Shown: one piece after another, positions 7,408 through 16,600 of the stretch
Layout: each line of letters starts with the position of its first letter
Numbering within the stretch: the first letter of the stretch is position 1
Source: Bryobacterales bacterium
GTDB taxonomy: Bacteria > Acidobacteriota > Terriglobia > Bryobacterales > Bryobacteraceae
Length of the DNA stretch: 37,663 nt
Direction of reading: 5' to 3'
Assembly: GCA_003167495.1 (NCBI GenBank)
Contig: PMSX01000113.1
Coordinates: 12,898-50,560 of the forward strand
Position numbers and translations under genes: made by a program
Notes under the pieces: generated by a model
Database searches by the model: none
What the model was told of the DNA's origin: nothing
What the model saw: the letters and a program-made list of their open reading frames with translations, nothing else

Positions 7408-9057
7408 ATGCAGAAATTCGACGCGATTGTTGTTGGATCGGGAGCTTGCGGCGGGTGGGCCTGCATGACGCTCGCCCAAGAAGGCTTCAAGGTAGCTTTG
7501 CTCGAAGCTGGTTCGGCAGTGGAACCTTTTCGTGATTTTCACCACCGCTTTCCATACGAGCTCGATTTTCGCGGCGCGGGCCAACCTGGTCTTCTTCGCA
7601 AGTATTTTCGAAATTCAACGGAATACAACTACCGCATCATGATTGACGATCGCGATAATCCGTACACGACCGATCCGGACAAACCATTCAATTGGTTGCG
7701 TTCGCGCGTTTTGGGTGGGCGCACACTGCACTGGGCGCGCGCATCGGACCGGATGTCCGATTTCGAATTCAAAGCGGCGGCGCGCGACGGCTACGGCGAG
7801 AATTGGCCCATCTCCTACCAGGATGTGGCGCCCTATTATGATCGTGTTGAAAGATTCATTGGTGTGAGCGCAGCCGCGGCCAACCTCCCACAATTCCCGG
7901 ACGGCGTTTTCCAACCTCCCATGCCTTTGAATTGTGCGGAGACGATCTTCAACGCGGCGTGCCGCAAGGTGGGCTTTCCGGCCACGCCGCGCCGCGTGGC
8001 ACAACTGACGCGCACGCTGAACAACCGGCCGCCCTGCCACTATTGCGGGAATTGCGTGAATGGTTGCGATGTGAACGCCATGTTCAGCACGGTTTCCAGC
8101 ACGCTGCCGCCGGCGCTTAAGACAGGCAATGTGACGCTGCTCTGCGATTCGGTGGTGAGCCACGTCATGCTCGATGGCGAACATCGCGCGCGCGGAGTTC
8201 GTTACATAGAACGCTTCACCGGTCGGCCTGTCGAGTTGGAATCACGAATAGTCATCCTGGCGGGATCTTCACTTGAAAATACGCGCCTGCTGCTGAACTC
8301 CGAGAAGGGCGGGTTAGGGAACAGCAGCGGCGTGCTGGGTCACTATCTGATGGATCAAATTGCCGGGGCAGGGGCAACGGGATTTCTTCCGCAATTGAAA
8401 AATGCGGAAATCCGCAACGATGACGGCAAAGCCGGTGGACTCTACATACCGAATTTCAACAACCTTACTGGGCAGAAGAATGCTAAGTTTATTCGCGGTT
8501 ACGCTATGAGCGCATCGGGTGGCGCGGCTATGTTCCCGATGTTTGCCCCTTCCCTGCCCGGCTTCGGATCGAATTTCAAGAAACAGGTTAAGTCGCTGTA
8601 TCCGGCGCAGGCACGCGTGTGGATGTCGGGCGGCGAGATGCTGGCGCGTAAGGAAAATTTTGTCGAGATTGACCCGGTCGTTAAGGATAAATGGGGTATT
8701 CCGGTTCTCAAAATTAACTGTACGCACTCAGATAACGACCGGGCGCTCTATCAGGATTTTTTCGAGCGGGCGCAAGAGCTGTTTCACGCAGCCAAAGGGG
8801 AAGCAGCCGCAACGAAGCCGTTTCTGGCGTCGCCCGGATCGCTCTTTCACGAAGTGGGCACGTGCCGCATGGGCGCCGACCCCAAGACGAGCGTGCTGAA
8901 CTCGTTTTGCCAGACGCACGATATTAGTAACTTGTTCGTTTTCGGAGGCGGCTGTTTTGTCACCACGGGCGACAAGCATCCGACTCTCACGATGATGGCA
9001 TTGACCGCCCGCGGCTGCGATCAGCTGATAGATCTCGCCCGCAAGAAGGAACTCTAA
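7408..9057 (+). CDS. GMC family FAD-dependent sugar oxidoreductase
   Basis: 549-residue flavoprotein of the GMC fold, in the branch of large subunits of gluconate/sorbitol/glucoside dehydrogenases. The FAD loop VVGSGACGGWACMTLAQEG is near residues 8-26, the active-site lid region LGGRTLHWARAS follows, and the catalytic His pair is H481 (HEVGTCRMG) and H524 (KHPTLTMMALT). A cysteine cluster CHYCGNCVNGCD sits mid-protein and is usual for this branch. With the preceding Tat-signal subunit it would oxidise a sugar or glycoside in the periplasm and pass electrons to a quinone or cytochrome. Substrate is not readable from sequence; glucoside 3-dehydrogenase is one possibility given the TIM-barrel partner. 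Confidence 0.88.
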   Translation: MQKFDAIVVGSGACGGWACMTLAQEGFKVALLEAGSAVEPFRDFHHRFPYELDFRGAGQPGLLRKYFRNSTEYNYRIMIDDRDNPYTTDPDKPFNWLRSRVLGGRTLHWARASDRMSDFEFKAAARDGYGENWPISYQDVAPYYDRVERFIGVSAAAANLPQFPDGVFQPPMPLNCAETIFNAACRKVGFPATPRRVAQLTRTLNNRPPCHYCGNCVNGCDVNAMFSTVSSTLPPALKTGNVTLLCDSVVSHVMLDGEHRARGVRYIERFTGRPVELESRIVILAGSSLENTRLLLNSEKGGLGNSSGVLGHYLMDQIAGAGATGFLPQLKNAEIRNDDGKAGGLYIPNFNNLTGQKNAKFIRGYAMSASGGAAMFPMFAPSLPGFGSNFKKQVKSLYPAQARVWMSGGEMLARKENFVEIDPVVKDKWGIPVLKINCTHSDNDRALYQDFFERAQELFHAAKGEAAATKPFLASPGSLFHEVGTCRMGADPKTSVLNSFCQTHDISNLFVFGGGCFVTTGDKHPTLTMMALTARGCDQLIDLARKKEL

Positions 9058-10386
9058 ATGGCGCAAAGCCCACACCCAACCACTGCCGGCGCGGCTCAAC
9101 ATTTCGATCCGGACTTTGAGCAACGCACGTACAAAAAGGTGATTTGGCGGCTGATGCCGTTCCTTTTCCTGTGCTACATTTTCGCCTATGTCGATCGGGT
9201 GAACGTGGGATTTGCGGGCCTCGACATGAAGAAAGATCTCGGCATGAGCGATTCCGTGTTTGGTAATGGCGCGGGCATTTTTTTCATCGGGTATCTGCTT
9301 TTTCAAGTTCCCTGCAACATCGCGTTACAGAAAATCGGGGCGAGACTTTGGCTAGGACCCATTATGATCGTTTGGGGCCTGGTTTCCGCGTGCACCATGT
9401 TCGTCCACGCCACTTGGGATTTCTATGGCATCCGTTTCTTGCTGGGCATAGTGGAATCGGGCTTTTTTCCGGGTGTCATTCTCTACCTCACCTTCTGGTT
9501 CAATGGCAGATACCGGGCGCAAATGGTTGCCGTTTTCATGACGGCTATTCCACTTTCAGGTTTTATCTTCGGTCCAATCTCCGGCGGGCTCATGAAAAGC
9601 CTGGATAATGTGGGCGGTCTGCACGGTTGGCAATGGCTCTTCGTGCTGGAAGCGGTTCCCTCAATGTTGGCTGGCATTACGTCGATGTTTTTTCTGGACG
9701 ACGGCCCAGGGTCGGCCAAGTGGCTTAACCCAAACGAGCGTCGACTGATCTGCCAGCGTTTGGAGGAAGACGAAGCGCATAAAAAGGCCACGGTGGGGGG
9801 CCGTAGTTCTTTCACGCAAGCCCTGCATGTGGCGCTTTTCTGCTTGATCTATTTCGGATCAGTGAGTGGCAACTATGGACTGCAATTCTGGCTGCCGCAA
9901 ATCATCAAGAACACGTTAACGACAGACCAATTTAGGATCGGCCTGTTCAGCATGATTCCCTGGGGAGTCACTACAATCGCCATGGTTCTGATTGGGCGGC
10001 ATTCAGATCGAACGGGCGAACGCTGTTACCATATTGCACTTTCCGCGGCAGCCGGCGGGGTGGGATTGGCGCTGTCTGCCATCCCCGGCATTTCCGGCGG
10101 GTGGGGATTATTTGCATTGTCCATCGCCTGCGCGGGCGTTGTTTCCGCGTCGTCGTCTTTTTGGTCTTTGCCGACGCTTTACCTGTCCGGTACCGCCGCT
10201 GCGGCCGGAATCGCGACTGTCAATTCCATCGGCAATCTTGGCGGCCAGTTTGGGCCGTCCATCATCGGTTTTATCAGCACGAAGTTTCACAGTACCGCCA
10301 TCGCGATGGTGACGCTGGCGGGTTTCTGTTGGCTTTCCGCACTGATTAACATCGCTTTCTTCCGGCATCATCCGGTGAAAAGGTGA
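9058..10386 (+). CDS. MFS transporter, anion:cation symporter (ACS) type
   Basis: 442-residue permease with 12 predicted membrane segments. The N-terminal RLMPFLFLCYIFAYVDRVNV and the DxxxGNGAGIFFIGYLLFQVP segment are typical of the ACS family (hexuronate, galactonate, tartrate, phthalate carriers). The cytoplasmic loop falls near residues 210-265. It begins directly after the GMC stop codon, and its own stop overlaps the GTG start of the next gene (GTGA, 10383-10386). In context it would bring a sugar acid or oxidised sugar, perhaps the product of the GMC enzyme, into the cytoplasm. Confidence 0.87.
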   Translation: MAQSPHPTTAGAAQHFDPDFEQRTYKKVIWRLMPFLFLCYIFAYVDRVNVGFAGLDMKKDLGMSDSVFGNGAGIFFIGYLLFQVPCNIALQKIGARLWLGPIMIVWGLVSACTMFVHATWDFYGIRFLLGIVESGFFPGVILYLTFWFNGRYRAQMVAVFMTAIPLSGFIFGPISGGLMKSLDNVGGLHGWQWLFVLEAVPSMLAGITSMFFLDDGPGSAKWLNPNERRLICQRLEEDEAHKKATVGGRSSFTQALHVALFCLIYFGSVSGNYGLQFWLPQIIKNTLTTDQFRIGLFSMIPWGVTTIAMVLIGRHSDRTGERCYHIALSAAAGGVGLALSAIPGISGGWGLFALSIACAGVVSASSSFWSLPTLYLSGTAAAAGIATVNSIGNLGGQFGPSIIGFISTKFHSTAIAMVTLAGFCWLSALINIAFFRHHPVKR

Positions 10387-11339
10387 GACTAGGCATAGCC
10401 AGCACTTCCTACATGGGTGTTTGCCGGCCGAAAGACACCCACGAATTCTTGGAGCATTGTCACGCGCTGGGCGCGGCCGGAATTCAGGCCGGCGTTCACG
10501 GAGATATCGCCGGAGAGGCCACGTCTCGCGCGGACGCTTCACGCATCCGGAAACGTGCGGAAGAGCTTGGCATGTTCGTGGAAGCCATGGTGGTTATGCC
10601 GCGCGGCAAAGATACTGCGGCGTTCGAACAAGCTCTGAAAGACGCGCATGAGGTGGGCGCCAGCGCTTTGCGCGCCGCTTGTTTAGGCACGCGCCGCTAT
10701 GAGACGTTTCCGACACTCGACGCCTGGCAGCAGCATTTGACGGAGTGCCACGAGTCCATCGCCGCCGCTTTGCCGTTGCTGGAAAAATACAAGATCCCAC
10801 TCGGTCTCGAGAATCATAAAGATTGGACCGACGAGGAAATGGCGGCACTCATGAAGAAATATTCGAGCGAGTATTTCGGCGTTTGCCTCGATTTTGGCAA
10901 CAACATTTCGTTGCTCGACGACCCTATGGAGACGATTGAAAAGCTGGCGCCTTATACCGTGAGCACTCACTTGAAAGACATGGCCGTCGACACGTATCGA
11001 GAAGGCTTCCTCATCTCCGAAGTGCTGCTGGGCGAGGGTTATATCGATTTGCCGCGCGCCGTGCGGCTCGTCCAGCAAGCACGGCCGAACGCGCATTTTT
11101 CGCTTGAGATGATTACCCGGGGCCCGCTCGAAGTTCCCTGCCTTACCGACAGGTATTGGGCCAGTTTCCCGGATCGCGGCGGCATGTATCTGGCGCGCAC
11201 TCTGAGGTTCGTCAACACCCACAAGAGCACCAAACCACTGCCGCGGATCTCGCAACTCGCGCATGACGAACAGTTGAGAGTGGAAGATCAAAACGTGATT
11301 GCGTGCCTCAAATATGCGCACGGAAACTTAGGCCTCTGA
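10383..11339 (+). CDS. Sugar phosphate isomerase/epimerase-like TIM barrel protein
   Basis: 318 residues of the xylose-isomerase-like/AP endonuclease 2 superfamily. Putative metal-binding residues lie in LGLENHKDWTDEE, VCLDFGNN, STHLKDMAV and SLEMITRG, the expected Glu, Asp, His, Glu order along the barrel. GTG start, overlapping the transporter stop by 4 nt. It is the last gene of the operon and is convergent with the toxin gene. Members of this superfamily isomerise, epimerise or lyse sugars, including 3-keto sugars, so it probably handles the intermediate imported by the neighbouring MFS carrier. Confidence 0.8.
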   Translation: MRLGIASTSYMGVCRPKDTHEFLEHCHALGAAGIQAGVHGDIAGEATSRADASRIRKRAEELGMFVEAMVVMPRGKDTAAFEQALKDAHEVGASALRAACLGTRRYETFPTLDAWQQHLTECHESIAAALPLLEKYKIPLGLENHKDWTDEEMAALMKKYSSEYFGVCLDFGNNISLLDDPMETIEKLAPYTVSTHLKDMAVDTYREGFLISEVLLGEGYIDLPRAVRLVQQARPNAHFSLEMITRGPLEVPCLTDRYWASFPDRGGMYLARTLRFVNTHKSTKPLPRISQLAHDEQLRVEDQNVIACLKYAHGNLGL

Positions 11340-11346
11340 GGGCTAT

Positions 11347-11760
11347 TTAGTCCCAGGGATCCGCGAGTTTTATTCCGCAATCGGCAAAGTCGGCGGAATT
11401 GCGGGTGGCCAGTATGGCTTTGCGGCTCCGCACGATCGCCGCGATTTGCGCGTCGAATTGGGAAATGGGCCGGCCCAGCGCTTTGCGCGTTGCACCAATC
11501 TCGGCAAAGTATTTAGTACAACCGGAATCGAATCCTAACACCCGATCCCGAAAGTCTTCCGCAAACATCCCATCAAGCGCTGCCGCCAGCGCCTTTCTTC
11601 TCCTGCCCGTCAAGATTTCCATGCCGTACATCATTTCGGCTTGAGTGATGGACGTCGTGTAGAGCAAAAGAGCGGGCTGCGACGAAATCCACTGAAGGAC
11701 CTGCTCCGATGGCGCTGGCCTGATCATTTCCGATACGACATTCGTATCGAGAATAATCAT
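11347..11760 (-). CDS. fitB: PIN-domain toxin, FitB/VapC type
   Basis: 137-residue PIN ribonuclease, the toxin half of a type II pair. The four acidic active-site residues are visible: D5 in ILDTNVVSE, E42 in TQAEMMYG, D103 in QFDAQIAAI and D124 in RNSADF. Length and the I-S-Q-F-D-A-Q-I-A-A-I motif fit the FitB branch closely. The start ATG overlaps the antitoxin stop by 4 nt (11757-11760). It would cleave RNA when freed from its antitoxin. All catalytic residues are intact, so it should be active. Confidence 0.9.
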   Translation of the reverse strand: MIILDTNVVSEMIRPAPSEQVLQWISSQPALLLYTTSITQAEMMYGMEILTGRRRKALAAALDGMFAEDFRDRVLGFDSGCTKYFAEIGATRKALGRPISQFDAQIAAIVRSRKAILATRNSADFADCGIKLADPWD

Positions 11761-12017
11761 TTGCGCAAGTCAGGTGCTTGCCGCATGCCTTCGCGTTCAG
11801 GAACCGGCAATTCCACACCGCCCACAGCCGCAAAACGCCGCCGCACCGACGTGGCCAGATCAACCGGCGCAGCAGCCGATTTATTCAGCGCATTCTTTAG
11901 AATTTCGCGTGCTTCTTCTTCCATAGATCTACCGTGTTCCGCCGCCTGCACACGCAATTGGCTTTTGACGGTCTCCTCCAACTTTCGTATTGTGATCGCT
12001 GCCGTCGCCGTTGCCAT
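11757..12017 (-). CDS. fitA: Ribbon-helix-helix antitoxin, FitA type
   Basis: 86-residue antitoxin that would bind the PIN toxin through its C-terminal part and DNA through its N-terminal ribbon-helix-helix. AAITIRKLEETVKSQLR is the beta strand and first helix, and AAEHGRSMEEEAREILKNAL the second helix, in the form common to FitA proteins. The C-terminal tail is proline- and charge-rich, as expected for the toxin-wrapping part. Upstream lies a set of three operator-like repeats at 12030-12055, so the pair is likely autorepressed. It lies between the TPR gene and the toxin gene on the same strand. Confidence 0.9.
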   Translation of the reverse strand: MATATAAITIRKLEETVKSQLRVQAAEHGRSMEEEAREILKNALNKSAAAPVDLATSVRRRFAAVGGVELPVPEREGMRQAPDLRK

Positions 12018-12029
12018 GCTTGATTCTTT

Positions 12030-12055
12030 CTATAGCAATGATAGCATTGATATCA
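12030..12055. promoter_or_regulatory. Three 9-bp-spaced operator repeats before fitA
   Basis: On the + strand, CTATAGCA (12030-12037), TGATAGCA (12039-12046) and TGATATCA (12048-12055) start exactly 9 bp apart. The middle one equals the FitAB half-site TGATAGCA/TGCTATCA that I remember from Neisseria gonorrhoeae. CAATG-ATAG-CATTG (12036-12049) is also a perfect inverted repeat. On the minus strand TGCTATAGA (12037-12029) reads as an extended -10 box overlapping the first repeat, so binding would block the fitAB promoter. Confidence 0.6.
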
Positions 12056-12070
12056 CATGGAAGCAACTGG

Positions 12071-13240
12071 TTATTTCGGTGAGCCCGTCAGCTTTTCATG
12101 GAGTTCCCTCTCCGCCTTAGCCTTTTCCCCGTCACCCAGCCTGTCATACACTCGTGCCAAATGATAGTGCGGCATTGCCTGTTTTCCGTCCAGTTCCGCG
12201 CTTCGCTTCAACTCCAACGCCGCACGCTGCCAATCGCGCTTACCCTCGAGCAACACACCGAGTTCATAATGGGCTTCCCAGTTGCCGCTGTCAAGACTAA
12301 TCGATCTCCGAAGCAATCCTTCCGCTGCTGCATCTTTTGAGTCACCCGCGAGCCGAGCTTTCGCCAGCAGGAGCAACCCAACCGCGTTGCGAGGGTTGTG
12401 CGCCGACCATGCTTCGTAGGCTGTGCTAATCTCCGGCAAATGATTTCCGGCTTGATCGAGCATCTTGCCAAGGAAAACGTAAGGCTGCTCCACTTGTGGA
12501 TCGATCCGAATCACCTTCAGAAATGCGGTTATGGCGTCGTCAAAACGCCTTTGGCCGTAGCGCGCGACACCAAGAGCCAGGACGAGTTGCGAATCGTCTG
12601 GGCGCGATTCCAGGGCGATGGTGAGTACTTCGACGGCCTTGTCGAAGTCCTCCTGTCGGAGCAAAGCTTGAGCGTAGTCAAACGCCATTCGAGGATCAGG
12701 TTTTGTCGCCTGCCAGGCTGCGCCCAAGTGTGTTTCGCCCTCGCCGATCTTCCCTGCCGCCAGCAGCGCACGCCCCAGAACGTTTTCGGCGGTAGCGGAC
12801 GGGTGTTGCTCGAGCGCCTTTTCAGCCGCCACCAGCGCATCCGGCACATCACCGCTGTTCAGAAACAAATTTGCTACTCGCTGCTCGGCTTCAGGGTCAG
12901 CGCGTTCACTGGCAGCAAATTTCTGTTCTAACTCGGCGGCATGGCGAAACTCCCCAGTCTTCGTAAAATAGATGGCCAGCGCATGGCAAATGGCCGGATT
13001 ATCGGCACCAAATTTCTCGGCTTTGCCGGCAGCGCCGGCTGCCGCGGTGGGTTGTTTAAGCCGCGTATAGGTCTCAGCAAGCGATGCCCAAGCGAAAGCG
13101 TTGCGTGGCTCTTGCTTGGCGGCTTCTTCGAACGCGCTACGCGCCTGCGCCAAATCGCCGTGTTGCAATGCGGTCAATCCACGTTGCAGGAGTTGGGTCG
13201 CCGACTCGGTCGCCAGAAAAAGAAGGAGCAGTGGTAGCAA
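12071..13240 (-). CDS. Exported TPR-repeat protein
   Basis: 389 residues made almost wholly of tetratricopeptide repeats. The leucine-rich start (LPLLLLFLATES) is a short signal peptide or anchor. Repeats run from about residue 15 to the end, with the usual A-x-x-x-Y/F and P-alanine landmarks (for example RSAFEEAAKQEPRNAFAWAS). The start is a TTG at 13240; in-frame stops lie just upstream, so the gene cannot extend further, and no clear ribosome binding site is seen. It is a scaffold protein, partner unknown. It is separated from the TonB receptor gene by a pseudogene and a terminator, so it is probably transcribed on its own or from a promoter inside the pseudogene. Confidence 0.75.
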   Translation of the reverse strand: MLPLLLLFLATESATQLLQRGLTALQHGDLAQARSAFEEAAKQEPRNAFAWASLAETYTRLKQPTAAAGAAGKAEKFGADNPAICHALAIYFTKTGEFRHAAELEQKFAASERADPEAEQRVANLFLNSGDVPDALVAAEKALEQHPSATAENVLGRALLAAGKIGEGETHLGAAWQATKPDPRMAFDYAQALLRQEDFDKAVEVLTIALESRPDDSQLVLALGVARYGQRRFDDAITAFLKVIRIDPQVEQPYVFLGKMLDQAGNHLPEISTAYEAWSAHNPRNAVGLLLLAKARLAGDSKDAAAEGLLRRSISLDSGNWEAHYELGVLLEGKRDWQRAALELKRSAELDGKQAMPHYHLARVYDRLGDGEKAKAERELHEKLTGSPK

Positions 13241-13252
13241 ATACTAAAGCTA

Positions 13253-13614
13253 CTAAACGAAAAGATTGGCGGGCGAAAGCGTGATTTCGCCTGCATCAAG
13301 ATTCTTGTCAAGCGGCAAAACCTTTCGCGATTCCTGACCCTTGTGATACATCCACACAGCCTTTTTCTCTGGATCAATTACCCGGCAAAAAGGTGCACCC
13401 CACGCGTGAAAGCGCTCACATTTTGCCAACATGTGTCCGATACGTTGATCGGGCGAAAGCACTTCAATACACAGATACGCGGATTGTCAGGTCCCGGATA
13501 GTCGCCGCTAGTTTTACCGGGCCTCATCAGAACAACATCGGGAACCCGAAATTCCGCCTCGCGAAGGCGGCCAGTGAGGGCGAGGTCGCCATAACCGTAG
13601 CTTACCGCTTTCCT
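13253..13614 (-). pseudogene. Uma2 family (PD-(D/E)XK nuclease-like) pseudogene, frameshifted
   Basis: Two adjacent frames together spell a Uma2/DUF820 protein. The first part, from about 13561 to 13480, reads EAEFRVPDVVLMRPGK; after a one-base shift near 13478-13482 the second frame continues YLCIEVLSPDQRIGHMLAK, then ERFHAWGAPFCRVIDPEKK and LDAGEITLSPANLFV to a stop at 13255-13253. These are the conserved blocks of the family, with the catalytic D of the RVPDVV block and the E of CIEVLSPD in the right order. The N-terminal third (about 60 residues) is missing and the frame is closed by TAG near 13617-13615. Probably a decayed gene; a sequencing error could explain the shift but not the missing N-terminus. 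Confidence 0.7.
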
Positions 13615-13626
13615 CTAAAATCGAAA

Positions 13627-13660
13627 GGCCGCCCAGCGTCCTTTGGAACGCCGGGCGGCC
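13627..13660 (-). terminator. Rho-independent terminator of the TonB receptor gene
   Basis: GGCCGCCC and GGGCGGCC, extended by a partly paired AGCGTCC/GGAACGC section, form a strong GC stem about 25 bp after the receptor stop codon. On the minus strand it is followed by TTTCGATTTT. On the plus strand the run after the stem is not T-rich, so it acts mainly for the leftward transcript. Confidence 0.85.
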
Positions 13661-13684
13661 TCACTTTGAAAACTACTCTCTGTG

Positions 13685-16600
13685 TTAGAACCGCAGTCTC
13701 AACTGGAACTGGAGATGCCGTTCAGTGCCAGCGGTAGTGCTGGTGATCTGACCGAAATTCCCGCTGGTTTGACTGTTGCTTGGAGTACTGAACTGGGGCG
13801 TATTGGCTACGTTCGTTCCCTCAGCTCGAAACTCAAGTTTAATCCGCTCGGTGAATGCGAAGTCCTTGAAGATGGAGAAATCAAGGGTCCGTATCGGTGG
13901 TCCTACGTTGCTCTGCACGCCTACGTTGCCTTCAGACAGGCCCTGGCTGCCGACAGGCAGGAAGTTAGCGGTGTTAAACCATTCGTTCGGCGTACGTCCG
14001 CCCGGAGGAGCAGCATTGGCACTTTTGCCCGCGATGACTTCCGTTCCGCAGCCGCCGTTAACTTCCAGACAGCCGCTGGAATCCAACGTGAATGGCTGGC
14101 CAGAACGAAGGCTGAGAATGCCATTCACCTGCCAGTTACCAAGGGCAATATCGGCGGCCCTGTTCATGCCGGAGCCATACTGTTTGCCCCTGCCAAAGGG
14201 AATAGCGTAGTTGAAGGAAGTAACAAAGTTCTGCCGTATATCCCAAGCTGAACTGGAGTAAGACGAATTTTGATTGGCGTTATCCACGGTGTAGAAGCCA
14301 ACCGCACCCGACAGGGTTGTGCCGGTATCGGAAAGAGAGTGCCCGTAGGTGTACGCTCCCTGGAACTGGAGACCATTAGACAAGCGCTTTGTCAACTTTG
14401 CCGTCATTGCGTTGTAATTCCCGAAACCAAAGGTAGCAGTTCCGGAGACGCCTCCGAGATCCGGATACAAGCTGGTGCTGGTTCCGGTAATCGCAGGGTT
14501 CGCGGTAAAGATGAGCGGACCCGTGTTCGGATTGGGCTGATAAAGTTGGTGCGATTGGTGATTGCCAAGGTAACCGACTTCGAGAGCCATCTGCCCCGGA
14601 AGCTCATGCTGGACCGAGACGTTCCACTCCTGAACCATCGGATTATCAAAATCCTGAGCAACCTCGCGGAAGTTCAGCGAAGAGACAGGATATCCAGTGA
14701 ACACATTGGTTGGAAATCCAACCGCTATTCCGCCCGTTGGAAGGCCATTGCCCATCAAAGGATCTGGCTGGAACTCATTAACGCCGTTGGGCCGATCCAA
14801 AGAAGGAGATTCGTTGAAGGGTGCAGATTCTCCACGGTTCGGGTTTCCGCCCTGGTTTTCCTCACCGCCGTAGAAGATACCGTACGAGCCACGAACAACG
14901 GTCTTTTCCCGGAGGTTGTAGGCAAATCCCATACGCGGCCCGATGTCCGCCTTATCCCATGGAATCATGTAGCTATTCACTTGGCCACGACTGACTGTAA
15001 TCGGCGTCGTGAACAGCGCAGGGAATGTCACGCCGTTAATCGTAGCGGGCGCATTAAAGTTCGACGGCAACGGGGCGTTCATGTTTGGACCCGTCGGGAT
15101 ATAGAGCGTCAGGTTCTGCAGGTCGAAATTGGATTGACGCCCAAACTGCTCGCCAATGGGCGAAAACAATTCATAACGCAAACCCAAGTTAAGAGTCAAT
15201 TTGTGACTGAATTTCCAGTTGTCCTGGATGTACCCAGCGTAGCCCTGCTTCGTTGAAGAGATAAAGTTCGTCGTGGAAATGTTGTCATAGTCGATCGCTC
15301 CCAGCATAAAGGAAGCAAACTCGTCCCCGGTGGTCGATGGGGTGGAGGCACCCGTAAGACTCGGGAATGCGGTTTCCGTACGTTCGAATCCTATTTCGCC
15401 ATGGGGCTCCGGAACCTGGAAGAACGGGAAGTGAAGTTCTCTGAACTCGCCACCGACTTTGATCGAGTGCGTCCCTTTGTTGATGGTCACGTTGTCGATA
15501 AGATCCCACTCGTTGTTGTATTCCTTGGTGGGAAGCCAATTGTTGGCACCGATTTGACTGTAGCGTTGCAAGTCGAACTGTGGCAATCCGCCGTTCAATG
15601 TCGTAGTCGGATCGTATCCGCCAATTCCAAATGCTTTGTACTCATCAGTATTTGCATTGGCTTGCGTGCGTGCTGTTACCAACCGGCTGAAACCGACGCG
15701 CGCTTCGTTCACCATGGTTGGTCCGAAAATGTGTGCCCAACTCAGATTGCCGTTGCGGCCCAAGTCCTGTTCGCTGCTGCCGGCGAAATTGCCACCGTCT
15801 AGCGCTCCCTGGAAGGGCGGCTTACTGGTTTTAGACGTATTTGTCCAGCTAATAGATCCGAAGATGCTGTTAGCGTCATTCATATGGTAATCGACGCGCC
15901 CGTCACCTTGGTCTGTCGTCAAAGCACCAGGTGTCACCGTATAGTAGTCGTTTGTCGGAAAGACGCCCGTAGCGGAACCGATCGCCTGATTCGGTAGTGG
16001 GTAAAGGGCCGCCAATTTCGATGCAACCGGGTCCATTTCCGAGGCTGGGATCGTATTATTGGCGTAAGGAGTTCGAGTATACACCGGGGTTGCGCCCGAG
16101 ATTGCGGTTAAAGTACCAGGCGTGCAACCGCTGGTGCAGAGCGTTGTCGTTGGGTCATATATCGGCACGTTGAGCTGTGAAAAATTGCCCGTTCTAGAAA
16201 GTGCCGTTGGAATCGTGTAAAAACCGCCATAACCCAAACCGTCCACGGAACCACCAGAAGTCGCAATCCGAGTTCCTTGATAGTCGCCGAATATGAATAG
16301 CTTGTTCTTAATAATCGGGCCGCCAGCAGCGCCGCCGAATTGGTTCTGAATAATAGGATCGCGAGGGACGCCGCTAAGGTTGTTCGTCCAGCTGTTCGCA
16401 TTCAAGTCCGTATTTTGTAAAACTTCAAACAGCACGCCGTGAACTTGATTGGTACCGGATTTCAAGGTGATATCCAGAATTCCTCCGGCCGCGCGGCCAT
16501 ACTCCGCGCTGGCGCCGTTCGTAATCACCTGCATGTCGCCAATGGCTTCTACCGAAGGGCCAATGACAAACGATGTTTGATTGATGAAGTCGATAACGTT

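Noticed and set aside
8034..8069. Cysteine cluster CHYCGNCVNGCD in the GMC protein as an iron-sulfur site
   Set aside because: It looks like a ferredoxin motif, but this cluster is common in large subunits of this GMC branch and no iron-sulfur cluster is established from sequence; I leave it as a family feature.
10683..11321. Minus-strand open frame (212 codons) inside the TIM-barrel isomerase gene
   Set aside because: Shadow of a gene with a full set of metal-binding motifs.
12398..12931. Plus-strand open frame (177 codons) opposite the TPR gene
   Set aside because: The minus frame shows regular TPR repeats; the plus frame does not resemble a protein family.
14270..15256. Long plus-strand open frame (328 codons) opposite the TonB receptor gene
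   Set aside because: It lies wholly inside the receptor gene on the other strand, its sequence has no family features, and the receptor frame has clear domain structure and its own promoter and terminator.
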